Source of the DNA: Streptococcus sp. zg-86
GTDB lineage: Bacteria; Bacillota; Bacilli; Lactobacillales; Streptococcaceae
DNA: 64,000 bases
NCBI RefSeq assembly: GCF_017639855.1
Contig: NZ_CP072115.1
Span: 2,028,559 to 2,092,558 of the forward strand
Direction of reading: 5' to 3'
Shown one piece after another: positions 18,101 through 26,786 of this stretch. Below the pieces are notes generated by a model. It was not told the DNA's origin, did no database searches, and was given only the letters and a program-made list of their open reading frames with translations. The number at the start of each line of letters is the position of its first letter. Positions within the stretch are counted from its first letter, which is position 1. Position numbers and translations under genes: made by a program.

Positions 18101-18124
18101 ATCTGCCAGCTCAAGCTGGCAGAT
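18101..18124. terminator. Perfect 10-bp hairpin between the GH3 and GT2 genes
   Basis: ATCTGCCAGC and GCTGGCAGAT flank a TCAA loop. The T-rich tail (TTTTTTATTTATTTT) is on the plus strand, where no gene needs it. On the minus strand, the direction of both neighbours, the hairpin is preceded by A-rich sequence and followed by ATAATTCATT, so it would only weakly terminate bglB transcripts before the glycosyltransferase. Confidence 0.55.
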
Positions 18125-18147
18125 TTTTTATTTATTTTACCATAATT

Positions 18148-20547
18148 TTACGAAAGTTGCTTTTGGTAACTGTTCTTGGCACGAAAGGCTTTCCATAATT
18201 GGCTAACACCTTTTATAAAGTGACCATTCACGATGACTAAAATAGCTGCAACCATTTGTTGATCCAACATGCCGCCTGTCATTTTAGCAAGCGCTCTAAA
18301 TGGCATATTGTAAAGGAACAGTAAGTTCAGGTCTGGTTTTCCTTTCTTTTCAGCTTTTTTCAATAAATGATGTAGCAATTTATAAATCAAGCGAGCCAAT
18401 CCACTCTTGGCATACTGCAACTTCAATAAGGGATCGTTGAGTCGCAATTCTTGACCAATTGTCCAAGATTCCACGGGTACTGGTCGGCCTAGCAAACGAG
18501 CAAACTCTTCATCTGTCACCTGATCAACCTGACCAGATTGATAGCGTTCTAGTCCTGCCATATCAGGTAATTGATCAGTTGTAGCTGCTTGCGTTACTTC
18601 TGCCACCAAACGAATATCTGACACACTTGTACCGATGTAAAGCTGATAGACTCCTCCTTCAACTTCAAAGGAATTGGTCAAGGTATTGAAGTAACGGAAA
18701 GTCTTATCATCAAAGGAAATCGTTATTTCTTTTGATTGACCTGCTTCCAAATACACTTTTGCAAAACCTTTTAATTCTTTTTTGGGACGGAAAATAGCGC
18801 CGTCTTCTTTCCCCACATACAATTGCACGACTTCAGCACCAGCACAAGTACCCGTATTGGTCACGGTTACAGAAATTCCTGTTTCGTGAACAAGGAGATC
18901 GCTATAAGCAAAGGTTGTATAGGACAGTCCATACCCAAATGGATAGTGAACAGCTTTCTTACTGGTATCGAAATACCGGTAGCCAACGTATAGACCCTCG
19001 CGATAGAGTGCATAATCACCCTCAGCAGGAAAATCTTTCGAAGAAGGGACGTCTGCCAGATTCACTGGATAGGTCTCACTTAATTTTCCGCTTGGGTTGA
19101 CGATACCAGTCAGCGCATCCAGCATGGCTCTTGCCCCCGCTTCACCTGCCAAATAACCATGAATTACTGCTTTTACATGCTGAGTCCAACTCATATCAAC
19201 GACAGAACCTGCTGATAGGACTACGACAATATTCTCATGAACTGCTGCTAATTTCCCAAGTAAATAAAGCTGATTTTGCGGCAAATTCAAATGGCTACGA
19301 TCTAGCCCCTCACTCTCACTAATTTCATCCAAGCCCATGTAATATAAGACAGTATCCGCTTGCTTCGCCAAGGCAATCGCTTCTGTCACCAAGGTTTCAT
19401 CTGGTTGGTCAATTCGCTGGTAACCCTGTGCATAGCCAACAACTGTTAAGGAATAATCCACAATGCTATCCACCGTATTTTCTACCTGTCTAGCGTTAAT
19501 AAGGGAAGAACCTGCTCCTTGATAACGTGGATTTTGAGCAAATTCTCCAATTATAGCAACTGTTTTTTCTGCTTTAAGTGGGAGGATTTGTTCGTCATTT
19601 TTTAGTAAGACAATACTTTCTGCAGCTGCTCGTTGCGCTAGACGGTGCTGTCCCTCAGGATGAATGCTACGCTTTTCTTGTGCTGCTAATTCTAAGACAA
19701 CCTGCAACAGCTCATCCACGCGCTCATCGAGCACACGTTCAGACAGACGCCCAGATTGGACTGCAACAATCAATTCCTTTTGACCAACCGTTGTCGTGCC
19801 TGGCATTTCCAGATGACTGCCATTTTCAACTCCAAGAACATGGTCATTTGAGCCACCCCAGTCTGAGACCACAAAGCCTGTAAAGCCCCATTCATCCCGT
19901 AAAATATCTCGTAACAATCGTTTATCTTCATTAGCATAAATCCCATTGATCTTATTATAAGCAGACATAATCGCCTTCGGATTTCCTTCACGAACAGCGA
20001 TTTCAAATCCTGTCAGATAAATTTCACGCAGTGTGCGCTCATCTACGACGGAATCAGAAGCCATACGACGAAGCTCTTGACTATTTACCGCAAAATGTTT
20101 TGGCGTAGCTGCTACACCTTGAGATTGCAGACCACGGATCATAGCTGCTGCCATTTTTCCTGCCTGATATGGATCTTCTGAATAATATTCAAAATTACGT
20201 CCACACAAGGGATTCCGCTTGATATTGAGTCCAGGTCCCAAGACCACATGAACACCCAAACTACTTGCTTCTGCCCCTAAGGCTACCCCAACTTCTTCCA
20301 CCAAATTTGGATCCCAACTATTTGCAAGAGTCGCTGCTGTTGGGAAGCAAGTCGCTGGAACGGAAGCATTCAAGCCTAGGTGATCTCCACTTCCTTCTTG
20401 CTTACGAATACCGTGTGGCCCGTCTGATAGAAAAACGGACGGAATTCCTTTTTCTGGAAAATCCTTGGTTTCCCAAACAGACTTACCAGACATCAGAGCT
20501 GCTTTTTCTGCTAAGGTTAATTGCTCAATAATCTCACGATGTTTCAT
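18148..20547 (-). CDS. bglB: Cytosolic GH3 beta-glucosidase-type glycosidase
   Basis: This 799-residue protein has the normal GH3 order: TIM barrel (1-290), alpha/beta domain (310-540), Fn3-like domain (565-640) and a C-terminal helical extension of about 110 residues. KHF is at 150-152, NFEYYSEDP at 118-126 and the nucleophile Asp in VVSDW at about 229. No signal peptide is present, so it hydrolyses beta-glucosides inside the cell. The start is the ATG at 20547, behind GGGGAAAAG; an upstream GTG in frame is part of that ribosome-binding region. Exact substrate specificity is not deducible. Confidence 0.9.
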   Translation of the reverse strand: MKHREIIEQLTLAEKAALMSGKSVWETKDFPEKGIPSVFLSDGPHGIRKQEGSGDHLGLNASVPATCFPTAATLANSWDPNLVEEVGVALGAEASSLGVHVVLGPGLNIKRNPLCGRNFEYYSEDPYQAGKMAAAMIRGLQSQGVAATPKHFAVNSQELRRMASDSVVDERTLREIYLTGFEIAVREGNPKAIMSAYNKINGIYANEDKRLLRDILRDEWGFTGFVVSDWGGSNDHVLGVENGSHLEMPGTTTVGQKELIVAVQSGRLSERVLDERVDELLQVVLELAAQEKRSIHPEGQHRLAQRAAAESIVLLKNDEQILPLKAEKTVAIIGEFAQNPRYQGAGSSLINARQVENTVDSIVDYSLTVVGYAQGYQRIDQPDETLVTEAIALAKQADTVLYYMGLDEISESEGLDRSHLNLPQNQLYLLGKLAAVHENIVVVLSAGSVVDMSWTQHVKAVIHGYLAGEAGARAMLDALTGIVNPSGKLSETYPVNLADVPSSKDFPAEGDYALYREGLYVGYRYFDTSKKAVHYPFGYGLSYTTFAYSDLLVHETGISVTVTNTGTCAGAEVVQLYVGKEDGAIFRPKKELKGFAKVYLEAGQSKEITISFDDKTFRYFNTLTNSFEVEGGVYQLYIGTSVSDIRLVAEVTQAATTDQLPDMAGLERYQSGQVDQVTDEEFARLLGRPVPVESWTIGQELRLNDPLLKLQYAKSGLARLIYKLLHHLLKKAEKKGKPDLNLLFLYNMPFRALAKMTGGMLDQQMVAAILVIVNGHFIKGVSQLWKAFRAKNSYQKQLS

Positions 20548-20560
20548 ACTTTTCCCCACT

Positions 20561-20668
20561 TATACTCTATAAAAAATCAAAATCTGACTAGGCAACGAAA
20601 CTGTAGGTAGAACTAGAGTTCAGCAAGATGAATTAACGACGTCAGATATTGATGTTTGATGAGTAGTA
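20561..20668. repeat. 108-bp intergenic repeat with terminal inverted repeats
   Basis: The left end TATACTCTATAAAAAATCAA with following ATCTGACTAGG is mirrored by the right end, whose reverse reads TACTACTCATCAAACATCAA then TATCTGAC. The left end recurs at 26787 (TATACTCTATAAAAATCAAC). It sits immediately upstream of bglB and includes an AACTAGAGTT core. It resembles the BOX-type elements of streptococci in design. Confidence 0.65.
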
Positions 20669-20778
20669 TTTCTATTCTACTGAACCTATCATAGCAAAGA
20701 AGAACAAGAATTAAAACGCTTTCTTCATAAATTGACAAGTTTCCGACATAATCTGTTTTCAACAATTGAAGGGGATAC

Positions 20779-20812
20779 AAAATTCCCCCAACGGCTCAGC
20801 ATTGGGGGAATA
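20779..20812 (-). terminator. Rho-independent terminator of the gtrA-like gene
   Basis: On the minus strand TTCCCCCAA and TTGGGGGAA form a 9-bp stem with a 10-base loop and end in TTTT. It lies about 12 bp after the stop of the GtrA-like gene, separating it from bglB. Confidence 0.85.
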
Positions 20813-20822
20813 GCATTTTCCA

Positions 20823-21305
20823 TTATTTCATAATGACAAATTTCATCATCGGATAGTTAACGGCAACTTGGACAAGGATATTAACCCAGTTGGCAGCCGT
20901 TTGAGCCCAGCCTAAGCTCAAGCCCCATGATGTGAATAACTGAGTGGAATAGGGTGGTAAGACAATGGATAAGATACCTGCCACAACCACCGTCAAGATA
21001 TACCAATGGAGGGTTTTTGATATATCATTTTCCGCTCCAAAAACCAATTTCCGCTGAACAATATAGTTCACAATCTGCGCAACAACATAAGCTAACAGGA
21101 AGGATAGAAATCCATTTAAACCACCATGATCTGCTGCTGTATAATGGAAAATCAGCCAGTGAAAATCTTGCCCTGAAAAAGCGGTAAATAGAAAGTTTGT
21201 TGACAACCACAGAACTGCGAAATTCGTAATCGTTGCAATATTTGATAAAACATTAAACTTAATAAATTCCCACAAATCAGGATGTTTGGCAATCCACTCT
21301 TTCAT
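20823..21305 (-). CDS. GtrA-like membrane protein
   Basis: This 160-residue protein has four membrane segments (about residues 15-40, 65-85, 103-122 and 133-155) and the GtrA pattern (FNVLSNIATITNF and NYIVQRKLVF). GtrA/GtcA proteins are thought to flip polyprenyl-phosphate sugars across the membrane for glycosylation of cell-wall or lipoteichoic polymers. It lies 60 bp after the membrane-bound GH3 on the same strand. The gap contains a GC-rich hairpin (21328-21344) without a T-run, so the two are probably co-transcribed. Together with YfhO (57315-59885) it could form part of a GtcA-YfhO type system. Confidence 0.85.
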   Translation of the reverse strand: MKEWIAKHPDLWEFIKFNVLSNIATITNFAVLWLSTNFLFTAFSGQDFHWLIFHYTAADHGGLNGFLSFLLAYVVAQIVNYIVQRKLVFGAENDISKTLHWYILTVVVAGILSIVLPPYSTQLFTSWGLSLGWAQTAANWVNILVQVAVNYPMMKFVIMK

Positions 21306-21364
21306 ACTTCTCCTTCTAATAAGAGAGGAGGACGAATCGTCCTCACACCTCTTCGTTCATTATG

Positions 21365-24256
21365 CTACTTCTTTTTCTTTGCAGTTAGTTTCACAAGACC
21401 AAGCCCTACTAGCGCAACCAGAACAATGTTTGCCGCTACAAGGACAACCAACCACCATTTTGTTTTTGGTTTGTAAATATCAAGTGCTGCTGAATGTGCA
21501 ATGGTATATAAGATATTTTTACTTGCTTGACGAAGGGCTGCAACTCCTTCTTTCGTACCAGTAGAAAGAGCTGTTGGATCATCTCCTACAGGAGTCAGCA
21601 TCAAGTCTCCGCCGTTACGAATCGCTTGGTCAGGACTCATGTAATTTTGACCATCAAAGTCTGTAATTACCATACCGTGGAAGCCCCACTCGTCACGTAA
21701 AACCGTATTCAATAGGTCACTGTTTCCACCAGCCCAAAGAGTACCAATGCGGTTGAAGGAAGACATGATTGCTGTTGCGCCACCTTCCTTGACTGGAAGT
21801 TCAAAGGCTTTGAGGTAGACTTCACGAATCGCTTGCTCGTTTGACCAAGTTGCAACACCTTCACGATTGTCTTCTTGATCGTTGAGAGCAAAGTGTTTGG
21901 TAAAGGTATAGACACCATTGTCAAGGGCTTTTTTCACTAGGGCAGAAGCCATTTTACCTGATACGACAGGATCTTCTGAATAGTATTCAAAGTTTCGACC
22001 GGAGAATGGAGAACGGTGAATATTCACTGCAGGAGCGTACAAACCGACAATTCCATGAGCCAAGGCTTCTTTTGCAAAAGCATCACCCATTTCTTCAGCA
22101 AGCGCTGTATTCCAAGTAGAGGCGACAACCACTTCTGAATTGTATTGGATTCCCTTGATGCCTTGGAAGATACCGTTGATTCCCGCAGGTCCGTCAAGAT
22201 CCACTACTGCCGGTTTATCAACTGATTTAACCGCAATCGTTGCATAACCACCATGCCCAATCAAGGCAGTCATCTCAGCTACTGTCATTTGAGCAACCAA
22301 TTTTTCCCAACGTTCATCATCATAATCTGCGCCAACAAGATCTGCCAAACGAAGACCATTCTTTTCAGCTTCTACCTTGTCAACTGGTGTTTCAGCATCG
22401 GCATCAATTCGGAAGTTTTCACGATCGACTTCTTTTGCAACCGCATCTGTTGCTTCCTTGTCCTTCGTCCGTTCCGTTGGAAGTGTTCCTTCCCAATCGT
22501 TACGAGTCACATAGTTAACATCACCTACTGCATATTCAAAGGCATTTGTTACCTCAGCCTTATCAGATGTGCGTTGTGTGCGTACTTCTTTTTGAGCAAC
22601 GGTATAAGTCTTCGAATCGAGCACATCATGAGCATTGTTCATCAATTTAATCTCATAATTTCCAGCATCCAAGACATAGGCTTTTTCATTTTTCTCATCA
22701 TAGGATGCAAGGTCATCACGGTCAAAGCGAATAGCTAATTCTTCACTCTTACCTGGCTCAAGTTCCTCTGTTTTACCAAATCCAGCAAGAACGACGTGCG
22801 ATTTCTCAATGCCACCAGCTGTATATGGTGCTGTATAGTAGACTTGCGCTACATCTTTACCAGCAACCTCACCAGTGTTTGTGACCTTCACTTTCACTTC
22901 AATCTCATCACCATCTTCTTTCATGCTGGTGATTTCTTGTTTAAAGTTGGTATAAGATAGACCATATCCGAATGGGTATTGAACCGCTTTTTGATACGCT
23001 GCTTCATCTACTTTGCCTGTCACATTATCTACAAAACGTGTTTCGTAGTAACGATAGCCGACATAGATTCCTTCTTGGTAATTGACAAATTTGTAGTTAA
23101 AGGTTTGTGGTTCTTTTGCACCCCATGGAGTATTTTCATAGGTAATATTTGTATAAGAGAAGTCTCCTGTATTCCAGTATGTTGGAGCAGAAGCCATATC
23201 ATAGGCATAGGTATCTACCAAACGACCTGACGGATTGACCTCACCTGCTAAGATGCGCGCTACACCATCAAGACCTGTTGAACCTGGTCCACCAATCCAA
23301 AGGGCTGCATCGACACCTTCATCTTCTAGGAAACCAAGCTCCATCGCATTAGATGAATTCACTAAGACGACGACTTTATCAAAGTTTTTCTTAACGGTTT
23401 CAAGCATGTCTTTTTCAACATCTTGAAGCTCCAGATAATGCTTATCTGCTTGCCCTTGCTCATAATCTTTCATGGATTGAGGAAGATCTGCCCCTTCACC
23501 ACCATTACGAGAAATGACAACAAGAGCCGTATCTGAGAAAGCCTTGGCATTTTTCAATAACTCTTCCGAATACTTGTCTTGACTTGGCTCATAGATATTG
23601 TAATCTCCACCGTTTAATGAGAAGATATTGGTTCCCTCTTTTTTCGGTAAGTTTTCTTTATAAAAATCGGTCAATTCAGTATTGACTTTAAAACCTGCAT
23701 TTTCAAGACCCTGTTGCAAGTTGATATTTTTTGATTCATCGGCTGAACCCGAACCTGAACCACCGTAGGTCACTGCAACAGAAGAAATCCCAAATACATT
23801 GACTTTTGATGATTTTTCAAGTGGCAAGGTTTTCTGCTTGTTCTCCAAAAGAACCGTACCTTCTTCTTGAATCTTTGTCACCAATTGTTTGGAAACTGCT
23901 TCTGCATCCTTGATTTTACCTTCATCGGCATAAGAGGGTGCAAAATAGGTGTCAATCACGTTTACAAACATGTTCACCGCATAGTTAGCACCTACAATCA
24001 CAATACTGAGTAGTGACAGCAATCCCATTGCAACCTTGCTCTTAACTGTTTTCAACGGCTTGTTCTGCACAATTCGGTAAATCGCATATGCCAGTAAAGC
24101 AACTACTGCAACTGAAGCGACAATCAAGGTCGTCTTTACCATACCCGCTGCATCCCATGACTGATAGGATTTAGCATAATCTTCAGCAGCTACTGGAACA
24201 CTAAGGAGTGTACCAGCAGATACCAAAGCTAGTCCTTTGTTTTTCCAAGTCTTCAT
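21365..24256 (-). CDS. Membrane-anchored GH3 glycosidase with reversed domain order
   Basis: This 963-residue protein begins with a signal-like segment (1-24) and two membrane segments (about 42-62 and 76-98). It continues with the GH3 alpha/beta domain (125-440), an Fn3-like domain (450-555) and then the TIM barrel (640-925), and ends with a C-terminal membrane helix (934-956) and Lys tail. In usual GH3 enzymes the barrel comes first. Key motifs remain: NFEYYSEDP (755-763), KHFALNDQ (788-795) and the nucleophile Asp in VITDFDG (D866). The catalytic part should face outside, acting on an external or envelope beta-glycoside. AGGAGGG precedes the start. It diverges from a LytTR two-component system. 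Confidence 0.88.
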   Translation of the reverse strand: MKTWKNKGLALVSAGTLLSVPVAAEDYAKSYQSWDAAGMVKTTLIVASVAVVALLAYAIYRIVQNKPLKTVKSKVAMGLLSLLSIVIVGANYAVNMFVNVIDTYFAPSYADEGKIKDAEAVSKQLVTKIQEEGTVLLENKQKTLPLEKSSKVNVFGISSVAVTYGGSGSGSADESKNINLQQGLENAGFKVNTELTDFYKENLPKKEGTNIFSLNGGDYNIYEPSQDKYSEELLKNAKAFSDTALVVISRNGGEGADLPQSMKDYEQGQADKHYLELQDVEKDMLETVKKNFDKVVVLVNSSNAMELGFLEDEGVDAALWIGGPGSTGLDGVARILAGEVNPSGRLVDTYAYDMASAPTYWNTGDFSYTNITYENTPWGAKEPQTFNYKFVNYQEGIYVGYRYYETRFVDNVTGKVDEAAYQKAVQYPFGYGLSYTNFKQEITSMKEDGDEIEVKVKVTNTGEVAGKDVAQVYYTAPYTAGGIEKSHVVLAGFGKTEELEPGKSEELAIRFDRDDLASYDEKNEKAYVLDAGNYEIKLMNNAHDVLDSKTYTVAQKEVRTQRTSDKAEVTNAFEYAVGDVNYVTRNDWEGTLPTERTKDKEATDAVAKEVDRENFRIDADAETPVDKVEAEKNGLRLADLVGADYDDERWEKLVAQMTVAEMTALIGHGGYATIAVKSVDKPAVVDLDGPAGINGIFQGIKGIQYNSEVVVASTWNTALAEEMGDAFAKEALAHGIVGLYAPAVNIHRSPFSGRNFEYYSEDPVVSGKMASALVKKALDNGVYTFTKHFALNDQEDNREGVATWSNEQAIREVYLKAFELPVKEGGATAIMSSFNRIGTLWAGGNSDLLNTVLRDEWGFHGMVITDFDGQNYMSPDQAIRNGGDLMLTPVGDDPTALSTGTKEGVAALRQASKNILYTIAHSAALDIYKPKTKWWLVVLVAANIVLVALVGLGLVKLTAKKKK

Positions 24257-24347
24257 AAGACCCTCCTAAATAATTCAATGGCTTGAAAGCCTTTTCTTTT
24301 TATAAACCTACTTTACCAAATCAAACAATCTGTGAAAACCCTTTCTT

Positions 24348-24379
24348 CATAATCTGTCATTTAGACTGCATAATTTGTC
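24348..24379. promoter_or_regulatory. Candidate LytTR-regulator binding site (21-bp direct repeat)
   Basis: CATAATCTGTC (24348-24358) and CATAATTTGTC (24369-24379) are direct repeats whose starts are 21 bp apart, two helical turns. This is the arrangement bound by LytTR response regulators. It lies in the divergent gap between the permuted GH3 and the response regulator gene. For the regulator gene, an extended -10 (TGGTATACT, ending 24421) lies downstream; for GH3, a weak -10 (TATAAA, about 24299-24304) lies on the other side. Confidence 0.6.
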
Positions 24380-24447
24380 TTTTTTCAAATAGTATTTTCT
24401 TTTTCTAATTTTTGGTATACTAAAGAAAACAGATAGAAAGGACTAGT

Positions 24448-25161
24448 ATGAACATCGCAATTGTAGAAGACCAAAAAGTCGAGCAAGAACGACTCAGTAA
24501 GTATATTCACAACTACTGCCAAAAGATCAAACGCCCTGTAGATATCACCTGTTTTAACGACGGTATTGATATTATTAGTGACTACCAGCATCGCTTTGAT
24601 ATTATTTATTTGGATGTGGAAATGGAAATCATGGACGGTATGACGACTGCTCAAAAAATTCGCGCAGTAGATAAGGAAGTCTTGATTGTCTTTGTAACCA
24701 ACCATTCTCAGGTAGCCATTCAGGGATATTCTGTTGAAGCAATCGACTTTCTCCTCAAACCGCTTAGCAACTTCGTTTTTGAAGAACATTTCAAAAAAAT
24801 GCTCCGAAAACTACCAAGCTCCGAAGAGGAGCAGCACTATCTCTATGTTAAAAATAAGGCTTCCACTTTTAAAATTCCTCAAAAAGATATCTATTATCTG
24901 GAAAGTGACGGCCACCAACTCCATATCCATAGCAAGCAAGAAACCATTACCATTAGCAATACCTTAAAAAATATGGAGCAATTGCTCGATAAAAAGAGTT
25001 TCTTTCGTTCTAATTCCGGCTATATTGTTAATCTCGCTTATGTGGAAAAAATCGAAGGCAATCTAGCCTATATCAAGGGAGAACCCTTGCAAATCAGTCG
25101 ACCTCGTAAGAAAGATTTCATGACTGCTCTGACCAATTACATCGGAGACACCTTGCTATGA
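24448..25161 (+). CDS. LytTR-family response regulator
   Basis: The protein is 237 residues. The receiver domain spans residues 1-120 with the acidic pocket (VEDQ), the phosphoacceptor Asp in IIYLDVEME (D56) and the conserved Lys in LLKPL. The LytTR DNA-binding domain occupies about 140-237. Its ATGA stop overlaps the kinase start by 4 bases. It is of the AgrA/BlpR class, which often answers peptide signals and binds direct repeats. The repeat at 24348-24379 suggests that it controls the divergent GH3-gtrA unit and itself; this is inference. Confidence 0.93.
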   Translation: MNIAIVEDQKVEQERLSKYIHNYCQKIKRPVDITCFNDGIDIISDYQHRFDIIYLDVEMEIMDGMTTAQKIRAVDKEVLIVFVTNHSQVAIQGYSVEAIDFLLKPLSNFVFEEHFKKMLRKLPSSEEEQHYLYVKNKASTFKIPQKDIYYLESDGHQLHIHSKQETITISNTLKNMEQLLDKKSFFRSNSGYIVNLAYVEKIEGNLAYIKGEPLQISRPRKKDFMTALTNYIGDTLL

Positions 25162-26471
25162 TGACACACTTTCCAGATATTCCACGAGTCTATACCGCAC
25201 TATCTGAAGCAGTCGCCTGTTGCTTGGTCTGTCTTCCCCTGATTATCAACATGGAATGGTTGCGAAAAGTGAGAACCTTGCTTCTCATCTTTCCGGCTCA
25301 AATTCTACTGCAACTCCTAGCTGGCCAATTCCCTATCCTCTTGTGGACAATCGGCATGGGTATCAATATCTCTTGGATGTTTGCCTCAATTTACCTACTG
25401 GGTGTTAAACAACATAAGACTGCCCTTTATTTGACTGCAAAGGCCTTTATCGCTGCAGAATTAGTCGCCTCTCTTGCCTGGCATCTTTACTGCCTCACGA
25501 TTTATTCACAACCTGTGGATAACTTGTGGACACAGGCTCTTTTTATGGGAGTCATTTCCAGCATCTCTTTCCTTCTCTTCTATCAGCAAAATCGAAAAAT
25601 CAACCTAGAAGAGCTGCAAAATAGTATTGAAAAACGAGAGGTTTGGGTCGCTGTTTTTACTTCATTAACCATTTTTATTTTAAGTAATATTGGGTTTATC
25701 CTCTCTGGGACACCCCAATTTCAAGATTCAACAAGTATCTTTATCCTCAGAACGACGGTCAATTTCTCTGGTATTCTACTCCTTCTCACACAAGAGTCCC
25801 AGCAATACGATCGCTATCTACGTGAAGAATTGGTTGCCATCCACAACATGTTCCAACTGCAGTATAAACAATACCAAGCCTATCGAGAAAATAATGATCT
25901 CATCAGCCGAAAAGCCCATGATCTCAAGCATCAGCTCTACATTATCCAACAAGAAGCAGACAAGCAAAAGCAACAACAATACCTCCAGGAAATGACAGTA
26001 GCCATTCAGAATTTTGAAGCTAAGATTGAGACAGGAAATCCCGTCCTTGATACGATTTTGACACAAAAAAATCAATACTGTCTCCAAAACGGTATCAATT
26101 TTACTTGTATCGTACAGGGTCAGCTTCTCCATTTCATGGACATTATGGACATCTCTGCTCTTTTTGGAAATGCGATTGACAATGCCATTGAAGCTGTGGA
26201 AAAAATCAGCCAAGCCGAGCAACGTCTTATGACTTTAAAAGTCTCTCAACACAGCCAATTTATCGTCATTCGACTCGATAATTATGACACTTCTAATCTT
26301 GACTTATCCACAGGACAATTTCCCAGCACTTCAAAAGAAGATAAAAATCTCCATGGTATCGGCCTGAAAAGTATGGACTTTATTGTCCAAAAATACGGCG
26401 GCAGTCTAACACTCAACAAGGAGGACAACTGGGTTCAACTAAAAATCTTACTTCCTGTGGAAAACAGTTAA
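25158..26471 (+). CDS. GHKL sensor histidine kinase (AgrC/BlpH type)
   Basis: This 437-residue membrane kinase has about six hydrophobic segments in residues 15-215 and almost no extracellular domain, as in AgrC-type peptide receptors. The H-box region is ISRKAHDLKHQLYI (about residue 252). The GHKL ATP-binding domain has the N box NAIDNAIEAVEK and a G box HGIGLKSM. It overlaps the regulator gene by 4 bp and is surely co-expressed. No exporter or obvious double-glycine peptide precursor is beside it, so the signal is unknown. A candidate 30-codon ORF is convergent at 26509-26601. Confidence 0.93.
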   Translation: MMTHFPDIPRVYTALSEAVACCLVCLPLIINMEWLRKVRTLLLIFPAQILLQLLAGQFPILLWTIGMGINISWMFASIYLLGVKQHKTALYLTAKAFIAAELVASLAWHLYCLTIYSQPVDNLWTQALFMGVISSISFLLFYQQNRKINLEELQNSIEKREVWVAVFTSLTIFILSNIGFILSGTPQFQDSTSIFILRTTVNFSGILLLLTQESQQYDRYLREELVAIHNMFQLQYKQYQAYRENNDLISRKAHDLKHQLYIIQQEADKQKQQQYLQEMTVAIQNFEAKIETGNPVLDTILTQKNQYCLQNGINFTCIVQGQLLHFMDIMDISALFGNAIDNAIEAVEKISQAEQRLMTLKVSQHSQFIVIRLDNYDTSNLDLSTGQFPSTSKEDKNLHGIGLKSMDFIVQKYGGSLTLNKEDNWVQLKILLPVENS

Positions 26472-26508
26472 TACTCTATTCATATCCAAATCAGCATTTT
26501 TCGATACT

Positions 26509-26601
26509 TTATTGGGTAGTGCAAGCAATCTCCCTCGGAGTTTCATTGCTAAAATATCCATATTTAAACACCTTCGACTTACTGTACTTCCAAGCTGACA
26601 T
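26509..26601 (-). CDS. Candidate 30-residue peptide, unrecognised
   Basis: An ATG at 26601 is preceded at ideal distance by AGGAGAG and opens 30 codons ending in TAA at 26509. The peptide begins MSAWKYSKSKVFKYGYF and ends REIACTTQ; it is basic and aromatic at the start and has a single Cys. I recognise no family, no double-glycine leader and no hydrophobic signal. It is convergent with the LytTR kinase and could be a signal peptide, a small regulator, a remnant of a longer gene, or chance. The ribosome-binding site is the main support. Confidence 0.3.
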   Translation of the reverse strand: MSAWKYSKSKVFKYGYFSNETPREIACTTQ

Positions 26602-26786
26602 CATCACTCTCCTAACATTGTCAATGCAACCAATTTCTATTTTTTAAGGGTATAAATGGTGGATCCGTTGGTTATTTTTGAATGTCAATGAGTATACTAC
26701 TTTATAAAATCTGATTAATACCAAAAACTGAAGACAATTGAAAATGGGGGAGGAAAAAATCTCCCCAATCGTTCAGAAATGTGTGG

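Noticed and set aside
24327..24333. Third copy of the AATCTGT motif before the GH3/LytTR repeats
   Set aside because: It lies 24 bp from the next copy, out of phase with the 21-bp spacing, and lacks the CATA part.
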